The notes: a model not told the origin generated them from the sequence alone. Shown: positions 26,580 through 39,000, numbered from the stretch's first letter. The stretch: 64,000 nucleotides of DNA from Pararge aegeria (GCF_905163445.1 NC_053183.1:21018001-21082000); one strand, 5' to 3'. Numbers and translations: made by a program.

Positions 26580-26624
26580 AGATACAACACAACAAGCCGG
26601 CCATGGGCTTGTTGTGTTGTATCT
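26580..26624. repeat. Perfect 19-bp inverted repeat
   Basis: The left arm is AGATACAACACAACAAGCC (26580-26598). The right arm is its exact complement (26606-26624). The loop is 7 nt. This is the longest perfect hairpin in the window. The family is unknown. Confidence 0.9.
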
Positions 26625-26954
26625 CTTAATCTGGTACTTCTATGGGTCTCCTGATTTTTATTAAAACTTTCCTACAGTTAGCTTTCTTATGTGGTTCATA
26701 GTTCTCTTCAAAGAAGAAGTGTGTAAAATTTGCGTTCTTAGGCTCGTCGTTGGCACGCTGCGTTCGGTGCGGGTTGATAGATGTGCGATCGACTCCAAAA
26801 ATAATTTATCCCTCCGCTAACAACTTTAATAATTAATTAGCGCCTAACAACATCACAACGTGAGTGAACACACGCAAAATTACTCCTTAATATGAGTGGC
26901 TAGAGCATACATTAGGATGTGTAGAGGAGATAGCTGGGCCGTGTTGCCTTAATT

Positions 26955-27060
26955 GATGTTTTTTTCGTAGGCAGTTCCGCGCCGTTGGCTCACCTTCCCT
27001 TTTAGCCCGTCGGCGCGCTGTGTTCGCGGCACAATCGTTTTATTTTATCGCGGCATTAAG
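26955..27060. promoter_or_regulatory. Small GC-rich patch
   Basis: Contains GCGCCGTTGGCTCACC and CGTCGGCGCGCTG, then TTTTATCGCGG. Composition resembles the other islands. No coding signal. Confidence 0.2.
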
Positions 27061-27934
27061 TTGTAATGAGCACTATTTAATGGCGAGTCGTGTGAGATAC
27101 GTTACATTTATAAATAATATGAAATCATTATCCATGTCAGCGTCTGCTTTATTGTTTGTGACGCCCACGTGGGTAGTAGCACTAATGAGTAGGCCCTAGG
27201 CACGGAACTATCAGGATTTATTCAAATATAAAAAAATAAGCATTGTACAAAAAAACATCTAATACGAACTACTTGTATTCAAAACTATTATGTTTAAACA
27301 AAATTCCGCATTCCTGTGCATCCCATATGCTTGGCCGTAGGTCAATTCGGTTATAAGCGCGTGCAACTTGCACGCTCTACACAACTACTCAGTTTTTCCC
27401 CACGGATTTGTATTTCTCAGAAATTATCTCTTGTCAAGTACAATTTCATAGTTTTGATAAAAATTATATTAAACAATGTGTACTTTTGTATAGGCGGCCT
27501 TTGAATGACTAAGCGCCTTAACACCAAATCCTACCCAGAATTTCTAAACCTAGGTCGATTTTTAGAGAACACATGTCTTTTACTCACTGTATTCACAGCA
27601 AAAACGAACATAAATTTTGATTATTCTTTTAGGTAGATAAAGCAATACGCTACCGACAAAGTTGAATTTTCTTTATTACGTACCTTCGTACAGCTAAAAT
27701 AATAACTCGTTTTAACACGAAAACTGTATTATAATTCATATATTTGATACGAAGATGTTACAAGAATATATTTCGGTAACAAAATAAATAAGTAGTTAAG
27801 CAGAGGTTCTCTGATTTTACATACTTGGTGCCTACTCGGCCTCTTTCGATAGCAAAAAACGAAAGCCGGAGAGGAAACCTGCTAAAGTTATAGTTATTAA
27901 AACTTGAAATGATTACAATACACCTGTACGAGGT

Positions 27935-28130
27935 AAAAATTGTTAGCAATATTATACATGCGAGAGTGTGTATGTTTATTGGTTGTTTGTCCGTTTCAAA
28001 GCAAACATTTTTGGTGTGGAATACGTTGAAAGCTCGGAGGGTAGCACAGACTACTTGTCCCTCCCTGGAAAAGAAAGGGTTTCCACGGGATTTGTATAAA
28101 ATCCGTTATATAGTATTTTAATAATTCAAA
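27935..28130 (+). repeat. Degraded dispersed repeat
   Basis: AATATTATACATGCGAGAGT at the start resembles the ATATTATAAATGCGAAAGT terminus seen at 18412. It is followed by GTTTGTCCGTTTCAAAG and later TTTCCACGGGATTTGTATAA, as expected for that repeat class. Confidence 0.5.
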
Positions 28131-28239
28131 ATATTGCTAACTGAAGGTGAATAGGTGTTTTTATTTATTAATAATGTTATTGTCTCCCCTAAATACGAAT
28201 AAACACCCTGACACGTCTGTTTGCCGTGTTTCTGTTAAT

Positions 28240-28335
28240 TGTTGAGTGGCCGTGTTGGGTCGGCTCGTGTTCTGGTCCGCTGGGCTAATGAGACGCAGGC
28301 CCGGCGGGGCGGCGGGGCGCGGGGGGCCGTCACTT
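28240..28335. promoter_or_regulatory. Small GC-rich patch
   Basis: CCCGGCGGGGCGGCGGGGCG and flanking GC-rich sequence. No coding signal was recognised. Confidence 0.2.
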
Positions 28336-29489
28336 TACTACTTTTTTATTTCCCATACTCTTGACACCAACAACTTTTTTCCCAACGAAAGGATTTTTTT
28401 TGTTTTTATTAAACGTAATTCGTTTGTATTGTTAAAAATGTAGTGAGGTAGAGTAGCTTTTGTAGATTGAATTCAATGTTTATTTGAACCTTCAAATATT
28501 ACAATAAACTTTACGTTGCTACCCTCAACAACAGTCAGTTCAATTACATCGCGAAATTAAAGATCGGTTATCTTCAATTTACGGAACGAAACTTAATCCT
28601 TGATAGGATACGTTTAATATACGAGCTCCATGCGGATAAAGTGCCAATTATTATACATTGCTACTAGTTCTATCCACAATTGCAACTCAATACTCAAGTT
28701 TTTGTACAATTGTAAGAATAGGTGGTTTACAGATTCCTGAAATAGGTGAATCTTAGATATATTATCATTAATCTGGCGACACGTACATCATATCCTAAAT
28801 AATTGTGATGAGGCTCAACAGATACCTCATCGCTCCCTGCAGAGCTGATAGGAGTTGATGGACTAACCATGTTGCACTTCTCATCTAATCTCGGGTGCCG
28901 GCCTGCCTATCGGTGGTCAACGTGCTTGGTGACGACCTCGTTTGAATCTCACGAGTGCGACACACTTGGGGAAACCGACGGAGTTTTGCTTTGGCCACCG
29001 GACCGTAATGCACTCGATATAAATATATAACAAGCCGATAACGCCACTAGACAAAAGCCTCATAACGTTTTAAATAGAGCCTACCTGAATAAACATGCTA
29101 ATGATAAAATATATAGTTTTACCATCATTGCTAACTTTCTGATATTGCTGTAAGTAGGATTTGAGAAACTAGACCCCCTTTTTGCAAGCTACATTCACCA
29201 AATATGTTTCGGCTTAGGTTACCTACTTTCCCGTGTTATAAAACGCCCGTAACAATAGTCAATATTATAGTAATACTAGTTAAATCTATCATAAGATTGG
29301 ATCCCTGCCTAGGTAGTGACAGAAACATCAATAAAATCTATAGCGTGAAAAGTAGGCAGGTCGCTCTCGCACGAAGGCTATTTAAACAAATTACATCTCT
29401 ATCACTTACACAATGTCGCACGTTGAACTGCAAGGTTGATGGTTCAGGAACCAAAACAACTGTCACTGAGTTACGTATAGTATAACACG

Positions 29490-29770
29490 ATCACTGCACA
29501 CTGGGGGCACGGAGCGAGCACGGAGCAAGGGAAGTGAGAGCACGGATGCGCGGAGCACGGTTGGGACGTGCGTGCGGACAGAAGCGCGGGAGGCGACTGG
29601 CGGCGGCGGGCGGCGCCTGGGCCGCCATTGGCGAGGCGGGCCGGGAAATTCATTTCCATAAATTAGCGTGGGCGGGGGGCGGGGTCGGTCGCGGCCTGGG
29701 GCGGACCGCCCCGCCGTGCGCAACCCGCCTGGTGCATCAGCGTCCACACATGCCCCGACATACACATCCG
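29490..29770. promoter_or_regulatory. CpG-dense, promoter-like island
   Basis: A GC- and CpG-rich block with an inverted-CCAAT context (GGCCGCCATTGGCGAGGCGG near 29620) and GC-box-like GGGCGGGGGGCGGGG near 29671. Frames on both strands stay open (100 codons minus, 82 codons plus) and are low-complexity Arg/Pro/Ala. It could be an unannotated promoter or an enhancer island. I see no transcript evidence. Confidence 0.35.
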
Positions 29771-30054
29771 ACTTCGTTTTGAAGGCCCTGTTTGCTTTAG
29801 AAACTATTTAAAACTTGTGAAGTGACAACTAGGCATAAGTAATGGCAATTTAATAGTTAACTTATACTTACTTGAGTTTCATGCTGTTGGAACAAACAAA
29901 GATTTGTTATCTTCCTTTCAAATATTTTATCAACTTCTGAGTTCGAGGCTGGGGCCAATTTTTTCTTAAGACGACTATTGGTCAAATTTTTTTTTCAAAT
30001 GACAAGTAACGCTTAACTGCGTTTTGCAGCTACTGTTGGGAATTTAATTTCTCA

Positions 30055-30560
30055 AATGAGTTTATCAACGCGTCCGTACCGCGGAAACCGCATGGGAGGT
30101 GCGGTCACCGGTAGCGTGGGCGCTGGGCAGTGGCCACTAGCCGTGGCCAAAGCGTCACACCAATTAACCCTAAATTATTTAGTTTCCAACTATTAAGTAG
30201 TTGCAACCATGTTTTCAGCGAAGTTTTTCAAAGCGTATTTTTTTTCATTCCCAGTGACTTAACTTATACTATTCGTTACGTAGTATAACTACTCAAGTTA
30301 TGCACCTATTTTGCTCAATACTAACGCACCTTACCTAAATATCCGTGTATATAGGTAGGTGCACGAGGCAGGGGACAGGTCGGCACGTCTGTGGCGGCGC
30401 CGCGGATGTTTATAGGCTCGCTCGCTAATGAATTGGGTCGGCGTAGTTCTAAATCAATCGCCGTTAATTGCTACGCCGTAGCGGCTTATCCCGGTGCGCC
30501 CCGCATGTCCTGCGACGCGACGTGGCGCTGCTAATGACGCGCGTACTACATGAACACGTT
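30055..30560. promoter_or_regulatory. GC-rich island pair with GATA and homeobox-type motifs
   Basis: Two GC-rich blocks (about 30065-30150 and 30360-30560). The second holds GCTCGCTAATGAATTG near 30421, CTTATC at 30485-30490, and GCTAATGACGCGC at 30530-30542. That 13-mer is repeated exactly at 40735-40747. No coding potential. Confidence 0.4.
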
Positions 30561-31619
30561 AACTGCACATTGTAGATTGACATTTTAATTGAATTATTCC
30601 AAACTACTTATTCGATATTCTGCGCCTCCAAAGGGTGGTTTGTAGACGCTATTGGGATAGGAGTTCGTTTGAACTTCAAAGGTCTTTTAATCTGGTCAAA
30701 CATGAGACGTACATTAACCACAAAAACTCATAATCTTAAAGTAAAAGGTTTGTATTGTAAAGTATGTTGTGAAGTCAAAACCTCCTAAAGATGCTCCACT
30801 GTCGTGCAAATTGTACATAGAGAGCGTATTCTAGAAAATCTGTAGGGTGTTGCTTATGAAAAATAAAGAAACTAAACAAGTAGGTAGTTGTACTCGTAAT
30901 GTTATTTGGATATCAAGAAATGCCTCGTAGTGCCGCCTGCTTCTATCCGAACATCAGTTAGGCGAAGTCGGAATAATGATTTATTAACTGCAAGCTACAT
31001 CGATTTTCCTCATTCCACTAAAGTAACATTAAAGAAAATAGCAATCATGAAAATGCTTAGCTTATTTCTTAAGTTTTACGTAAATAACTACCAAAATGTT
31101 AAATAGGTAGACATATGACAGTTCCTATTTTTATCTTCACCACCATACATCTTAAGACTAATACCAAAAATAAATAGAGGTATATAGATTCAATGCATTT
31201 TGTTGTACGTGAATAGCATATATTTTGCAAGCTTTCATTTAGGTAAGTTTCCGTCTTAGTTATTAGGTATGTGTGGGTCAAATCACACAACAGGATTTGA
31301 AGCCCATATCCCTATGCCATAGTTCGGTTGTTTGATGAGGTACACTTTTGATTCGGATTACTATGCATGGTAGTGAAATACTTAATATCATTCTAAATCC
31401 AACATGGCGGACTGCCATCGGATCGGCTGATGAAATCGGTATCAAAAAGAAGGGTACCTATTAATTCGTTTTGTATATTTTGTTATTTTATTTTCACTTA
31501 ACATTGCAGTTTGAGCACAATAGATATATATATTTTATTTATGTTTGTACCTAGCTTTATTGTTACTCTATAAAGGTACTACTTTCAAGTTTGCTTAACG
31601 TAAAGGGTGTTATTATTAA
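30561..31619. other. AT-rich sequence, nothing recognised
   Basis: Only a short AACATGGCGGACTGCC piece near 31400 recalls a dispersed repeat. No gene was seen. Confidence 0.5.
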
Positions 31620-31812
31620 AAAGTAGCTGATACCCGTGACATCGTTCGTGTGGATTAAGGGTTTTTATTCCCGCTGGAACTCTCTTATTTCCCTTAATAA
31701 TGTTATATGGCAGCTTATGTTATTTTCCCTGCTAAAGGATTTGATGCCAAATTTCACCCAAATCTTATCAGCCGTTTTTTCGTAAATGAGTAACAAACGT
31801 CCACACTTTCAA
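31620..31812 (+). repeat. Degraded dispersed repeat
   Basis: AAGTAGCTGATACCCGTGAC, ATCGTTCGTGTGGATTAAGG, TTCCCGCTGGAACTCT, then GCCAAATTTCACCCAAATC and AACAAACGTCCACACTTTCA. The order matches a common lepidopteran repeat (GCTGATGCCCGCGACTTCGT to CACACTTTCGCATTTATAAT). Confidence 0.7.
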
Positions 31813-32319
31813 ATTTAAAATATTTCTAGGATTACAGTTATCTCATAGTTTTAAGCTTTCTTGTTTTTGAAATATTATATTAATAATTAAAAACAATCAG
31901 CTAAATAAACCGAGCAATTATTTTCAATCATTGCTCATTTCGTTATATTAGAGAGCTATATATAAAGCTAAGAACCATCACTTTGCTTCATTAATAGATA
32001 GATAGATTAGTAACACTTCATTTTACAGAAATGCATTAAAAACAACACACATACAGGAAACAATATTTACACAAACATGGGTATGCAAAGGCGCTAATGT
32101 TCCACGAGCAAAGTCCATACGCAATGTCAAAAAAATAATAATATTAGGAAAACTGAAAATAAAATGAATTTAATAAAATATTTAAGAAAATACCTCATAG
32201 AGCAATGCTTTTATTCCTTAAACTATTCTTTTAATATTGAGAGTCCCCATTAAAATCGGTTTCCCCCAAACTCTGTCTTGGTTTTAGGTACATACGTCTC
32301 ACTACCGTGTAATACTCAT

Positions 32320-32385
32320 GTAATGTACGCATCAAAAGTGCCACCTATGGGCCCACTTGAATAAAGATATGTTTGACTTTGTTAC
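32320..32385 (+). mobile_element. Non-LTR family A, extreme 3' end
   Basis: CGCATCAAAAGTGCCACCTA, TGGGCCCACTTGAATAAAGA, TATGTTTGACTTTG. Same 3' terminus as at 13700-13760. Only the last ~65 bp are clear. Confidence 0.8.
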
Positions 32386-33979
32386 ATAATATAATAAAAT
32401 AAAATATTATATTATAAATGGAACATTATGTATTGTGCTGAATAAATTGAAAATGAAAGTTCTAGGATGAGCTCAAGACCTGGCGGACTCAAGTAACGAG
32501 TAAACACATCTATTTTTAAGTTAAATGAATATTATTACTTATTAGGTGTTTGCAATACGGACAGCTTTACGCGGCACGGAGGAAAGTTGAAGGCCAAATT
32601 AAAACATCCAGGTACTGACTCTATTATCGGTTGCTTGACTGAAACATCAATGGACGTAGCCATTAATTGACTCAAAGGCTGACTGCTACCACTTTCTCAA
32701 GACAGAAAGCAGAAGCTTCAAGGTATTACCACCTACTCACAACAGATTCCTAGAACACATGAGAAAGCGACCGAACTACGCAAAACTCATGACATCACTC
32801 ACAGTTTAGAAGAAAAAGACAAAGGGCGGCGATAGGTACCTCAGTACTCAGCGGAGCGCCTTACTTACGTTCTCGGTAACCCATTGACACTACTACGGGG
32901 AGAAGCGTGGGAATGAACCAAATTCATCGTTGTACATTTTTCAAAGCTAGGTTTAGGTACCTAATTGTTTTAGGATTAAGATTAAATTCGCCGCCAGTCG
33001 CTCTGGTATTTTTAGATCACGTAGCTCGGTTTAAGGTATAAACAATGCTGGTATGCGTCATTAAAAAATATATGTATATATTTATTAGGTTCTTCAACTC
33101 TAAGTTAAACTAGGCTAGCAACTAACACATTAAAAGAACATTATGGTGTGAACCTAATAACTGGCAAACTGGCATTCGTAAATAATACAAGTGCGGGTTC
33201 ACAAGTATATGTCTATTATACTTTTAGAGATTTAGTGAACTTGTGCATTTGTCTGTTTAAGATTAAACTTTAATAAGCAGGTGGAAGATTATAAGGTAAC
33301 ATAGGATATTTATATCCTTCTGGGCCAACAGTTAGTTCTGAAAATGGGATGTGAAGTTCGGGTGACAATTATTTCTAGTGATTTAAATCTCCAGTTAAAT
33401 TTCTAATTTTAAAATTAATAGAAGACATCCATACCTAAGGAAATTTTTGCAATACAATACAGGCGGTTTAGGGGCCCTTCGTATGCCCCGCTTCGTTAAT
33501 GCAATAATTCCAACAACCGTTAATGAATTGAGTCGCAGGAAACCGTTGGTAACGCTAATCAGAAAGAAAAGGATCTTTGTGAATTAAAAATTTGTAAGAT
33601 TAAACAACAAAGTCCTTAGTATGATTAGATTGTAGAAAATAATTATACTCCGGCGCTTTTATGGCCCAAGACTAACTTCAGAATGCCCCGGGAAAATGAT
33701 AAAGGCCAAAGATGCTTAACTTATCTGTGTCAATTTTCATGAAACGCTTAATCAAAGGATCAACGTTGGGTTCAACGGTTAAGCCTGTCTGTTAGGTAAC
33801 AAAACTTATAGAAATTAACTGTCTGTGATTACAATTTTAAAAAGTATAACGGATTATGTCAATAATAGACGGTCTTAATATACCTACTTACTTTTATCTA
33901 CATACCATACAAAGTTCGCTAAATACAGGTACCTTTAATACTGTGACGTTAGACGTTCAAACGTCACGCGTCAGGCGAG

Positions 33980-34033
33980 TTATCGAACAGTGTCATTCGA
34001 AAGCATTTCGATAACAGTGAGTTGGAATGACAC
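33980..34033. repeat. Two interleaved inverted repeats
   Basis: TTATCGAA (33980-33987) pairs with TTCGATAA (34007-34014). GTGTCATTC (33990-33998) pairs with GAATGACAC (34025-34033). The pairs interleave rather than nest. Two GATA cores lie in the first pair. Confidence 0.7.
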
Positions 34034-34091
34034 TAATTGAGTTCGGATGACATTCATAATAATTATTATTGATAACCTCTGGTTGTTAGTC

Positions 34092-34109
34092 GAGTCCCGC
34101 CCGGGACTC
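34092..34109. repeat. Short perfect hairpin
   Basis: GAGTCCC-GCCC-GGGACTC, a 7-bp stem with a 4-nt loop inside a small GC-rich patch. Confidence 0.7.
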
Positions 34110-35329
34110 CGTGAGCTGCGGTGACCATCATCGAGCGATGTGCAATGCGTGAGATGTATCTTTAATGTTTTATACGATTATTTGCAACAGCAGATCGTCT
34201 GCTCATCTGACTCTACTACCCAGGGTCTGAAAGTATATGCTACTGCCTGCAAAGAAGAGACAAAGAAAAATCTATTGTCACTTGACATAAAATATTAGGT
34301 AAATATAATAACACAAATTATAGTAATTTATTTATTAGGTCTTCAAGTTGATGGATTATAAAGAAAAATATAATATATAATAATAAAAGTGTATTTGAAA
34401 TTGAATACATTTTCTTTTACACTATAGGTACATGCAGTAGTCAATATAAACACAGTCATGGTAGCATTCAATTCCTACGTAACCACTAAATTACGCTAAG
34501 GTATTATTTTTTGGGGCAATTATTTAGTTCCCAAAATAAATTGGGTAACGGCGGCATGTAATGTTGATGAATAATTTTACTGTAGGTACTTATTAAATCA
34601 CTCGCTGTTTCAGATTTTTTTAATTTTCAATCGCAATGATAGTCTCAAACATGCAAAAAAACTGTTTAACTAAGAAGAAAAACAAAAGATAGCGACAACA
34701 GATTGCGGTGTGCGCTAATAATGTACCTATTCTGACTCTTGAAGTTTTAATCACCCACTATTTGAAACTCTCAATCACGTAGGTATTAGGTATTTAATCA
34801 CAAATGACCGTCCCGGGGTCTACTCCAGTTTCGCTTTTCCTATTATATACTTTTATTTCCCTACCATAATTTACTGCAAATATCGTGTAGCTTAATAGCA
34901 GCACCAAATAATAGTCGATAGTGGTGGGTAAGCAACACTGGCCCAGGTCAGTGTTTCTGTATATTTTCAGATGCTTTACGATATAAGCCACGATGAAATT
35001 ATAAAAATAATTTGATAGTTTTAATAAAATAGTTTTGCATTGTACATGTATTTAATATATTATTTTCGAAAGTTATAGACCACCTGCGACTGCGAAAGTT
35101 GTTTTTCTTTGTTTGTTTAAAGCTAGTTAGCCTTTGTAATATTTTTGTCACTATCTAAGCTAAGTACTTTGTTATTATGAATATAATACAGTTAAGAGGC
35201 ATTCACTAGTTCGTCTCAGAAGTCGCCCACAATGCGTTTTACTCATCGCAATCCGATTAGTGGCTCCTAGATAACGCTCTACTTACCAATTGTTGTACAG
35301 TAAACGGGCCTCAGACCCGAGTGCCTGTT

Positions 35330-35560
35330 GTCGAACAGCTCCGCGTAGCTTGTATGGCTGTAAACAACGTGTAATGCGCCGCTGTGCGAGCTGTCGCCAG
35401 CGCCTTATCAGTGCGTTATCAGTGACTCAGTAAACAATGCCGGTGCAACGCGATGAGCGCTTGTACGATTACGCTTTTGAAAATTTAATAGACTACCGCT
35501 CCACTGCTAACAAGCCTGATAGGAACTGATGTTGCGGTCTGGTGAGGCGGCGCGCTAGCC
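35330..35560. promoter_or_regulatory. GC-rich island with tandem GATA sites
   Basis: Holds TTATCAGTG at 35405-35413 and again at 35416-35424, 2 nt apart, the second continuing as TTATCAGTGAC. The same 11-mer recurs in the island at 40779. Regulatory role is inferred from known GATA-factor binding preference (WGATAA). Confidence 0.45.
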
Positions 35561-36289
35561 CTATGCACTTAAGGTTTGAAAGAATTCATATTATAGACGA
35601 TGGGAAAAACATTCCTGATTCTTGCGTAATAGAAACGAGGACGGATAGCGCTGTGCATACACATGACATATAAACCACCTAAAAGGCTAGGGTCCTTGCG
35701 ATGCCTCGCAGTGCAATAGTAAAATAGTAAAGGCAGAATTAGATCAAATAGTTCATGAGCACACTATCTGTATTTGGAGGAAACCTTGAAGTTTATTTTG
35801 GTCGGTCGGTCGGTTAGGTCGGTTTTCTAGAACGGCGACCCATCGAATCCTATGCTTCAAGCTGATTTTAACGGTGAGTAGTGGCGGAACTTGGAAACAG
35901 TAGCAGAAGCTACTACACATAACATTGCTAGCTCCGGTGCGGTGGCTATCTACTGATAAGTAACGCTATAATGTTACTTGTTGTTTGCAACAACACGTTT
36001 TTCCCGGCTTTACAAAATTAAAAGGTAAATGTTCACCACCCAAGGAGAGCTTTGTAACTCCAGAAACTACCTCTCAGATAAAAATATAAAGAGAATTGCA
36101 GGTTGCACATTTCGAGCAGTTGCAGTATAGTGTATGTCCGCTAGTGGGCTTCCACCGTGTGGGGAAAAAAACTGTCCAAACAATTATTCCTGTGAGAATA
36201 AATCTACCCGGCAAAACTTATGGTATAAAGTGTAAGAGTGTGGTTGGTATTACGTAGGTACATTAAAAGTTATAGGTCGTTATAAGTAC
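35561..36289. other. Non-coding sequence with a GGTC repeat
   Basis: A short (GGTC)n run lies at about 35799-35820. Otherwise nothing was recognised. Confidence 0.5.
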
Positions 36290-36440
36290 AGCAGTAGGCC
36301 CTTCCCCACCGCAGGAGGGGTCGCCTGTTTGGAACGAGGCAGACCCTCGCGAGCCGCTCCCCAGCCAGCCCTCCGCACAGCGAGCTGCCGTGACGCGTCA
36401 GCGGCTAATGCGGGGGCTTGTAATGGAGGCATGTATCGTG
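36290..36440. promoter_or_regulatory. GC-rich island
   Basis: Contains CCCTTCCCCACCGCAGGAGG and CAGCGGCTAATGCGGGGGC (GCTAATG homeobox-type core). A 70-codon frame here is composition-driven. Confidence 0.3.
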
Positions 36441-37445
36441 GAACTACAAATATTTATATTCCATTCAGCATAGACATTGTTTTCGTGATAACTCTAAACA
36501 ACTCAAAAACCAAAGCCACGGTAAAGCGCGGAAGATACTAAAACAGCCTTAGGTGGCTGTACTTTTTGTTATCAACATCTCCCAATATTAACCAAAAGTA
36601 CTTTAAATCCTAATGAGAGCTATTTATTTCCTAATAAATATTTCCTGATTGGAATGGGATAAGTTACATGCCATTTATATGCAATCGCTCAATTCACAGT
36701 CTCCTGATATCCTATAGGAGCGAATGAGAAGCGGATATACTGTGAGCGAGTTATTTATGCGAGCGATGAAATGACACTTGATGAAATGAAATTTAATATA
36801 AAATATATTTCCGATACGCCAATAATAAAAATTGCTGGAAACTTTTCTGCGCAGGCAAGGCTTTTTTTCACTAACAATGTTTAAGATGTTCTCAGGCACA
36901 CGTTATATTTTATTATCTTAAAGGCGGTGTCTTTATTCAAAAGATTTAAAAATAGCAATGAACTACTCGAGGTCGCCTCAACGCACATAACGTTTCATAA
37001 ATTAATTATGCGTTTGCTTTTTTCTTGAATTATTATATTTATTGTGGCTACGGAAATTAGATACTTCACTTACGAATTTGCGTAAGTAGGCATACAATTG
37101 TTCGCGGAACAGTAATGAACGGTTTCGTTGAATAAAGCTTATATTAATTGTTAGTAGATTGTGTTCTTAACTACCGACATTCAAGGCGACTCATAGGACT
37201 AAGGACCAACAATTTCTTAATGTTTTGAGCAACCATGAAAGACCTGTTATATTTTATACTTACTTAAATCTAAAATATATACCTAGATGAACCCTAGTTT
37301 ATTTCTCTCGCAGTTTTTAGACTCTTTCTATTGATTGTACATCAGCATAGGTTTAAGATTAGTTTGAACTTTATACCCTTGCCTAGCATTCCGAAGGTTT
37401 TAACGTTAATGGGACATCGATAGTGCATAATAAATATATTTATTT
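36441..37445. other. AT-rich sequence, nothing recognised
   Basis: No gene or repeat family was seen. Confidence 0.55.
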
Positions 37446-37446
37446 T

Positions 37447-37590
37447 GATAGCCTAGTGGTTAGGACTTAAGCTTCACCCTCAGGAGGGCCCAGTTCGACT
37501 CCCGGCACGAACTTCTACCTTTTTTAAGTTATGCGCGTTTTATTTAATTAAATATCATATGCTTTCAAAGGGACAGAAAATATATAAACC
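37447..37590 (+). mobile_element. tRNA-derived SINE, 5' part
   Basis: The head GATAGCCTAGTGGTTAGGA (from 37447) gives a pol III A box. AGTTCGACTCCCGG (37492-37505) gives the B box. The non-tRNA body continues as GTTATGCGCGTTTTA and AATTAAATATCATATGCTTT, as in the known lepidopteran SINE. The 3' half is missing here and is seen in the copy at 46960-47195. Confidence 0.8.
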
Positions 37591-37599
37591 TGTATGCCC

Positions 37600-37700
37600 T
37601 TGCAGCTCGCCGTATTATTTCTAATCAAGAGTGAAAAGCATCTGGTAGGCAAGCGTGCTCCATCTAAGACTGCATCTGCTTTTTTTTAACTATTAAATTG
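37600..37700 (+). repeat. Fragment of a lepidopteran element 3' region
   Basis: GTGAAAAGCATCTGGTAGGC, AAGCGTGCTCCATCTAAGAC, TGCATCTG. This is the segment that precedes the CTGCATC-CAGGTGAGAT tail found at 105-184. Confidence 0.6.
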
Positions 37701-37724
37701 TTACATAATGTAGATTTTATGAAA

Positions 37725-37875
37725 CATAGGTTTAAAATAAACAAGCACCCTTTGTAATACCATGACCTACCCTCTGGAACACAGGTTTTCCTTCCGCAGA
37801 GGTTAGGGCATTCATGTTATATTTGTATCCATTGTTTTAGCCTGTATAAATGATTATTATTATTATCTACATATA
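37725..37875 (+). repeat. Degraded dispersed repeat, weakly recognised
   Basis: AAAATAAACAAGCACCCTTT, then CATTGTTTTAGCCTGTATAA with a TTATTATTATTA tail. Looks like a LINE 3' end; the family is not assigned. Confidence 0.3.
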
Positions 37876-38429
37876 TATTATATACTACTTTACCATCAGG
37901 GGTACAGGGTGCAAGCGTCAGTCAAAAAAATAAAATAAAATGGATAAACGTGCTCACAGGGACCGGGTAGGAAGATAGGAAAATCCAAAGTCGTTGCTTA
38001 ACTGTCGCGATTGATTTTTAGTATCGCAAGTAGGTGGTATACTTCCTTTCCTGCCACCTCGGTACCACCAGGTGCCGAGCTACCATAAGAAAGTATTCCC
38101 GAGTGCAAGCTACTGTACACAATAACTAGCCGCAATCAGGTCATGTAAACGATTGCGTTAATGAGATTGCCTGCTCGAGAATGAGCTCCACACCCTGTTG
38201 CACCAAAATATACTCTTCGACCTTCTAAATAAGAGAGGATTTGTAACAGCCAATGCGGCTGGGACACGGTAATTACTCCTGCTGCCGTTCCGTTCACGTC
38301 ACTCATAAACTTTTACAGCGGCGATTGTGTACCTACTTAATTATTATTAATGAAAATCATATTCGAAAACCAACTTCCAAAAGGACTACAATTTATAATA
38401 ATTTATTTTAAGTAGTAGGTAGTACAGCT

Positions 38430-38600
38430 TTTTGTGGCAGAGAGCGTATGACGAAGTACCGCCCTAAGAGTAAGCACTCTGCCGCTAAGCAGCATTGTTG
38501 CAATGCTGTGTTCCAGTCTGAAGGGCGTCGTTGCCGCTGTAATTACTGGCCTTAAAACCTATGCCCTAGGATCATGGACCAATGGCGGCACTCTGTTTTA
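38430..38600 (+). repeat. Degraded dispersed repeat
   Basis: ACGAAGTACCGCCCTAAGAG, CTCTGCCGCTAAGCAGCATT, GTTCCAGTCTGAAGGGCGTC and GCCGCTGTAATTACTGGCC form a recognised lepidopteran repeat. A short related piece is at 45292-45335. Confidence 0.65.
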
Positions 38601-38796
38601 GACAATGGTTATTCACTCAGGTTAGTTATTCACTACTCGTCAAGAGCTAGTCAGAGTCGTGCGCCTGTCCCGTTCCACGTAGTAATGATACATGCTACGA
38701 AGGGAGGGATCCAAGATGAGTTATCATAACTAGCACGACAGGCTTTTCTGGTAAACCTTCAGTAGCCAGCCTGATTTATATTACTAGCTAGGTCAA

Positions 38797-39000
38797 TTAA
38801 TGAAGTGGCAAAGAGAAAGGCACATAGCTCGGAGAACCGATGGACGTTGGAATGGCAACCCCGCACCGTTAAACGCAGCGTTGGTCATCCCCCAACCCGG
38901 TGGACAGACGACATCAAACGAGTCGCGGGGAGCCGCTGGATACAAGAGGTCCAGAAACGTGAAGTTTGGAACACCCTACCTATGTGATAACCTACTTGAT
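38797..39000 (+). mobile_element. RTE-type non-LTR retrotransposon, C-terminal coding remnant
   Basis: The frame from 38805 reads LEWQPRTVKRSVGHPPTRWT, then DDIKRVAGSRWIQEVQKREV. This is the conserved C-terminal tail (WRPRTGKRSxGRPPTRW-DD) of RTE-class reverse transcriptases common in Lepidoptera. The catalytic region is absent and the upstream frame is shifted. A dead fragment. Confidence 0.8.

Larger units (their letters stand above)
31813..35329. other. About 3.5 kb non-coding sequence
   Basis: No supportable gene. Contains the family A 3' end at 32320-32385 and the inverted repeats at 33980-34109, listed separately. The 65-codon minus frame at 34794-34991 has no recognisable homology. 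Confidence 0.5.

Noticed and set aside
26580..26624. A known microRNA precursor
   Set aside because: The stem is perfect and short with a 7-nt loop, and neither arm matches a microRNA that I recognise.
29463..29782. 100-codon minus and 82-codon plus frames as genes
   Set aside because: Both strands stay open in a CpG-dense island; the sequence is compositional.
37447..37515. A functional tRNA gene
   Set aside because: A and B boxes are present but the acceptor stem does not close and a SINE body follows.
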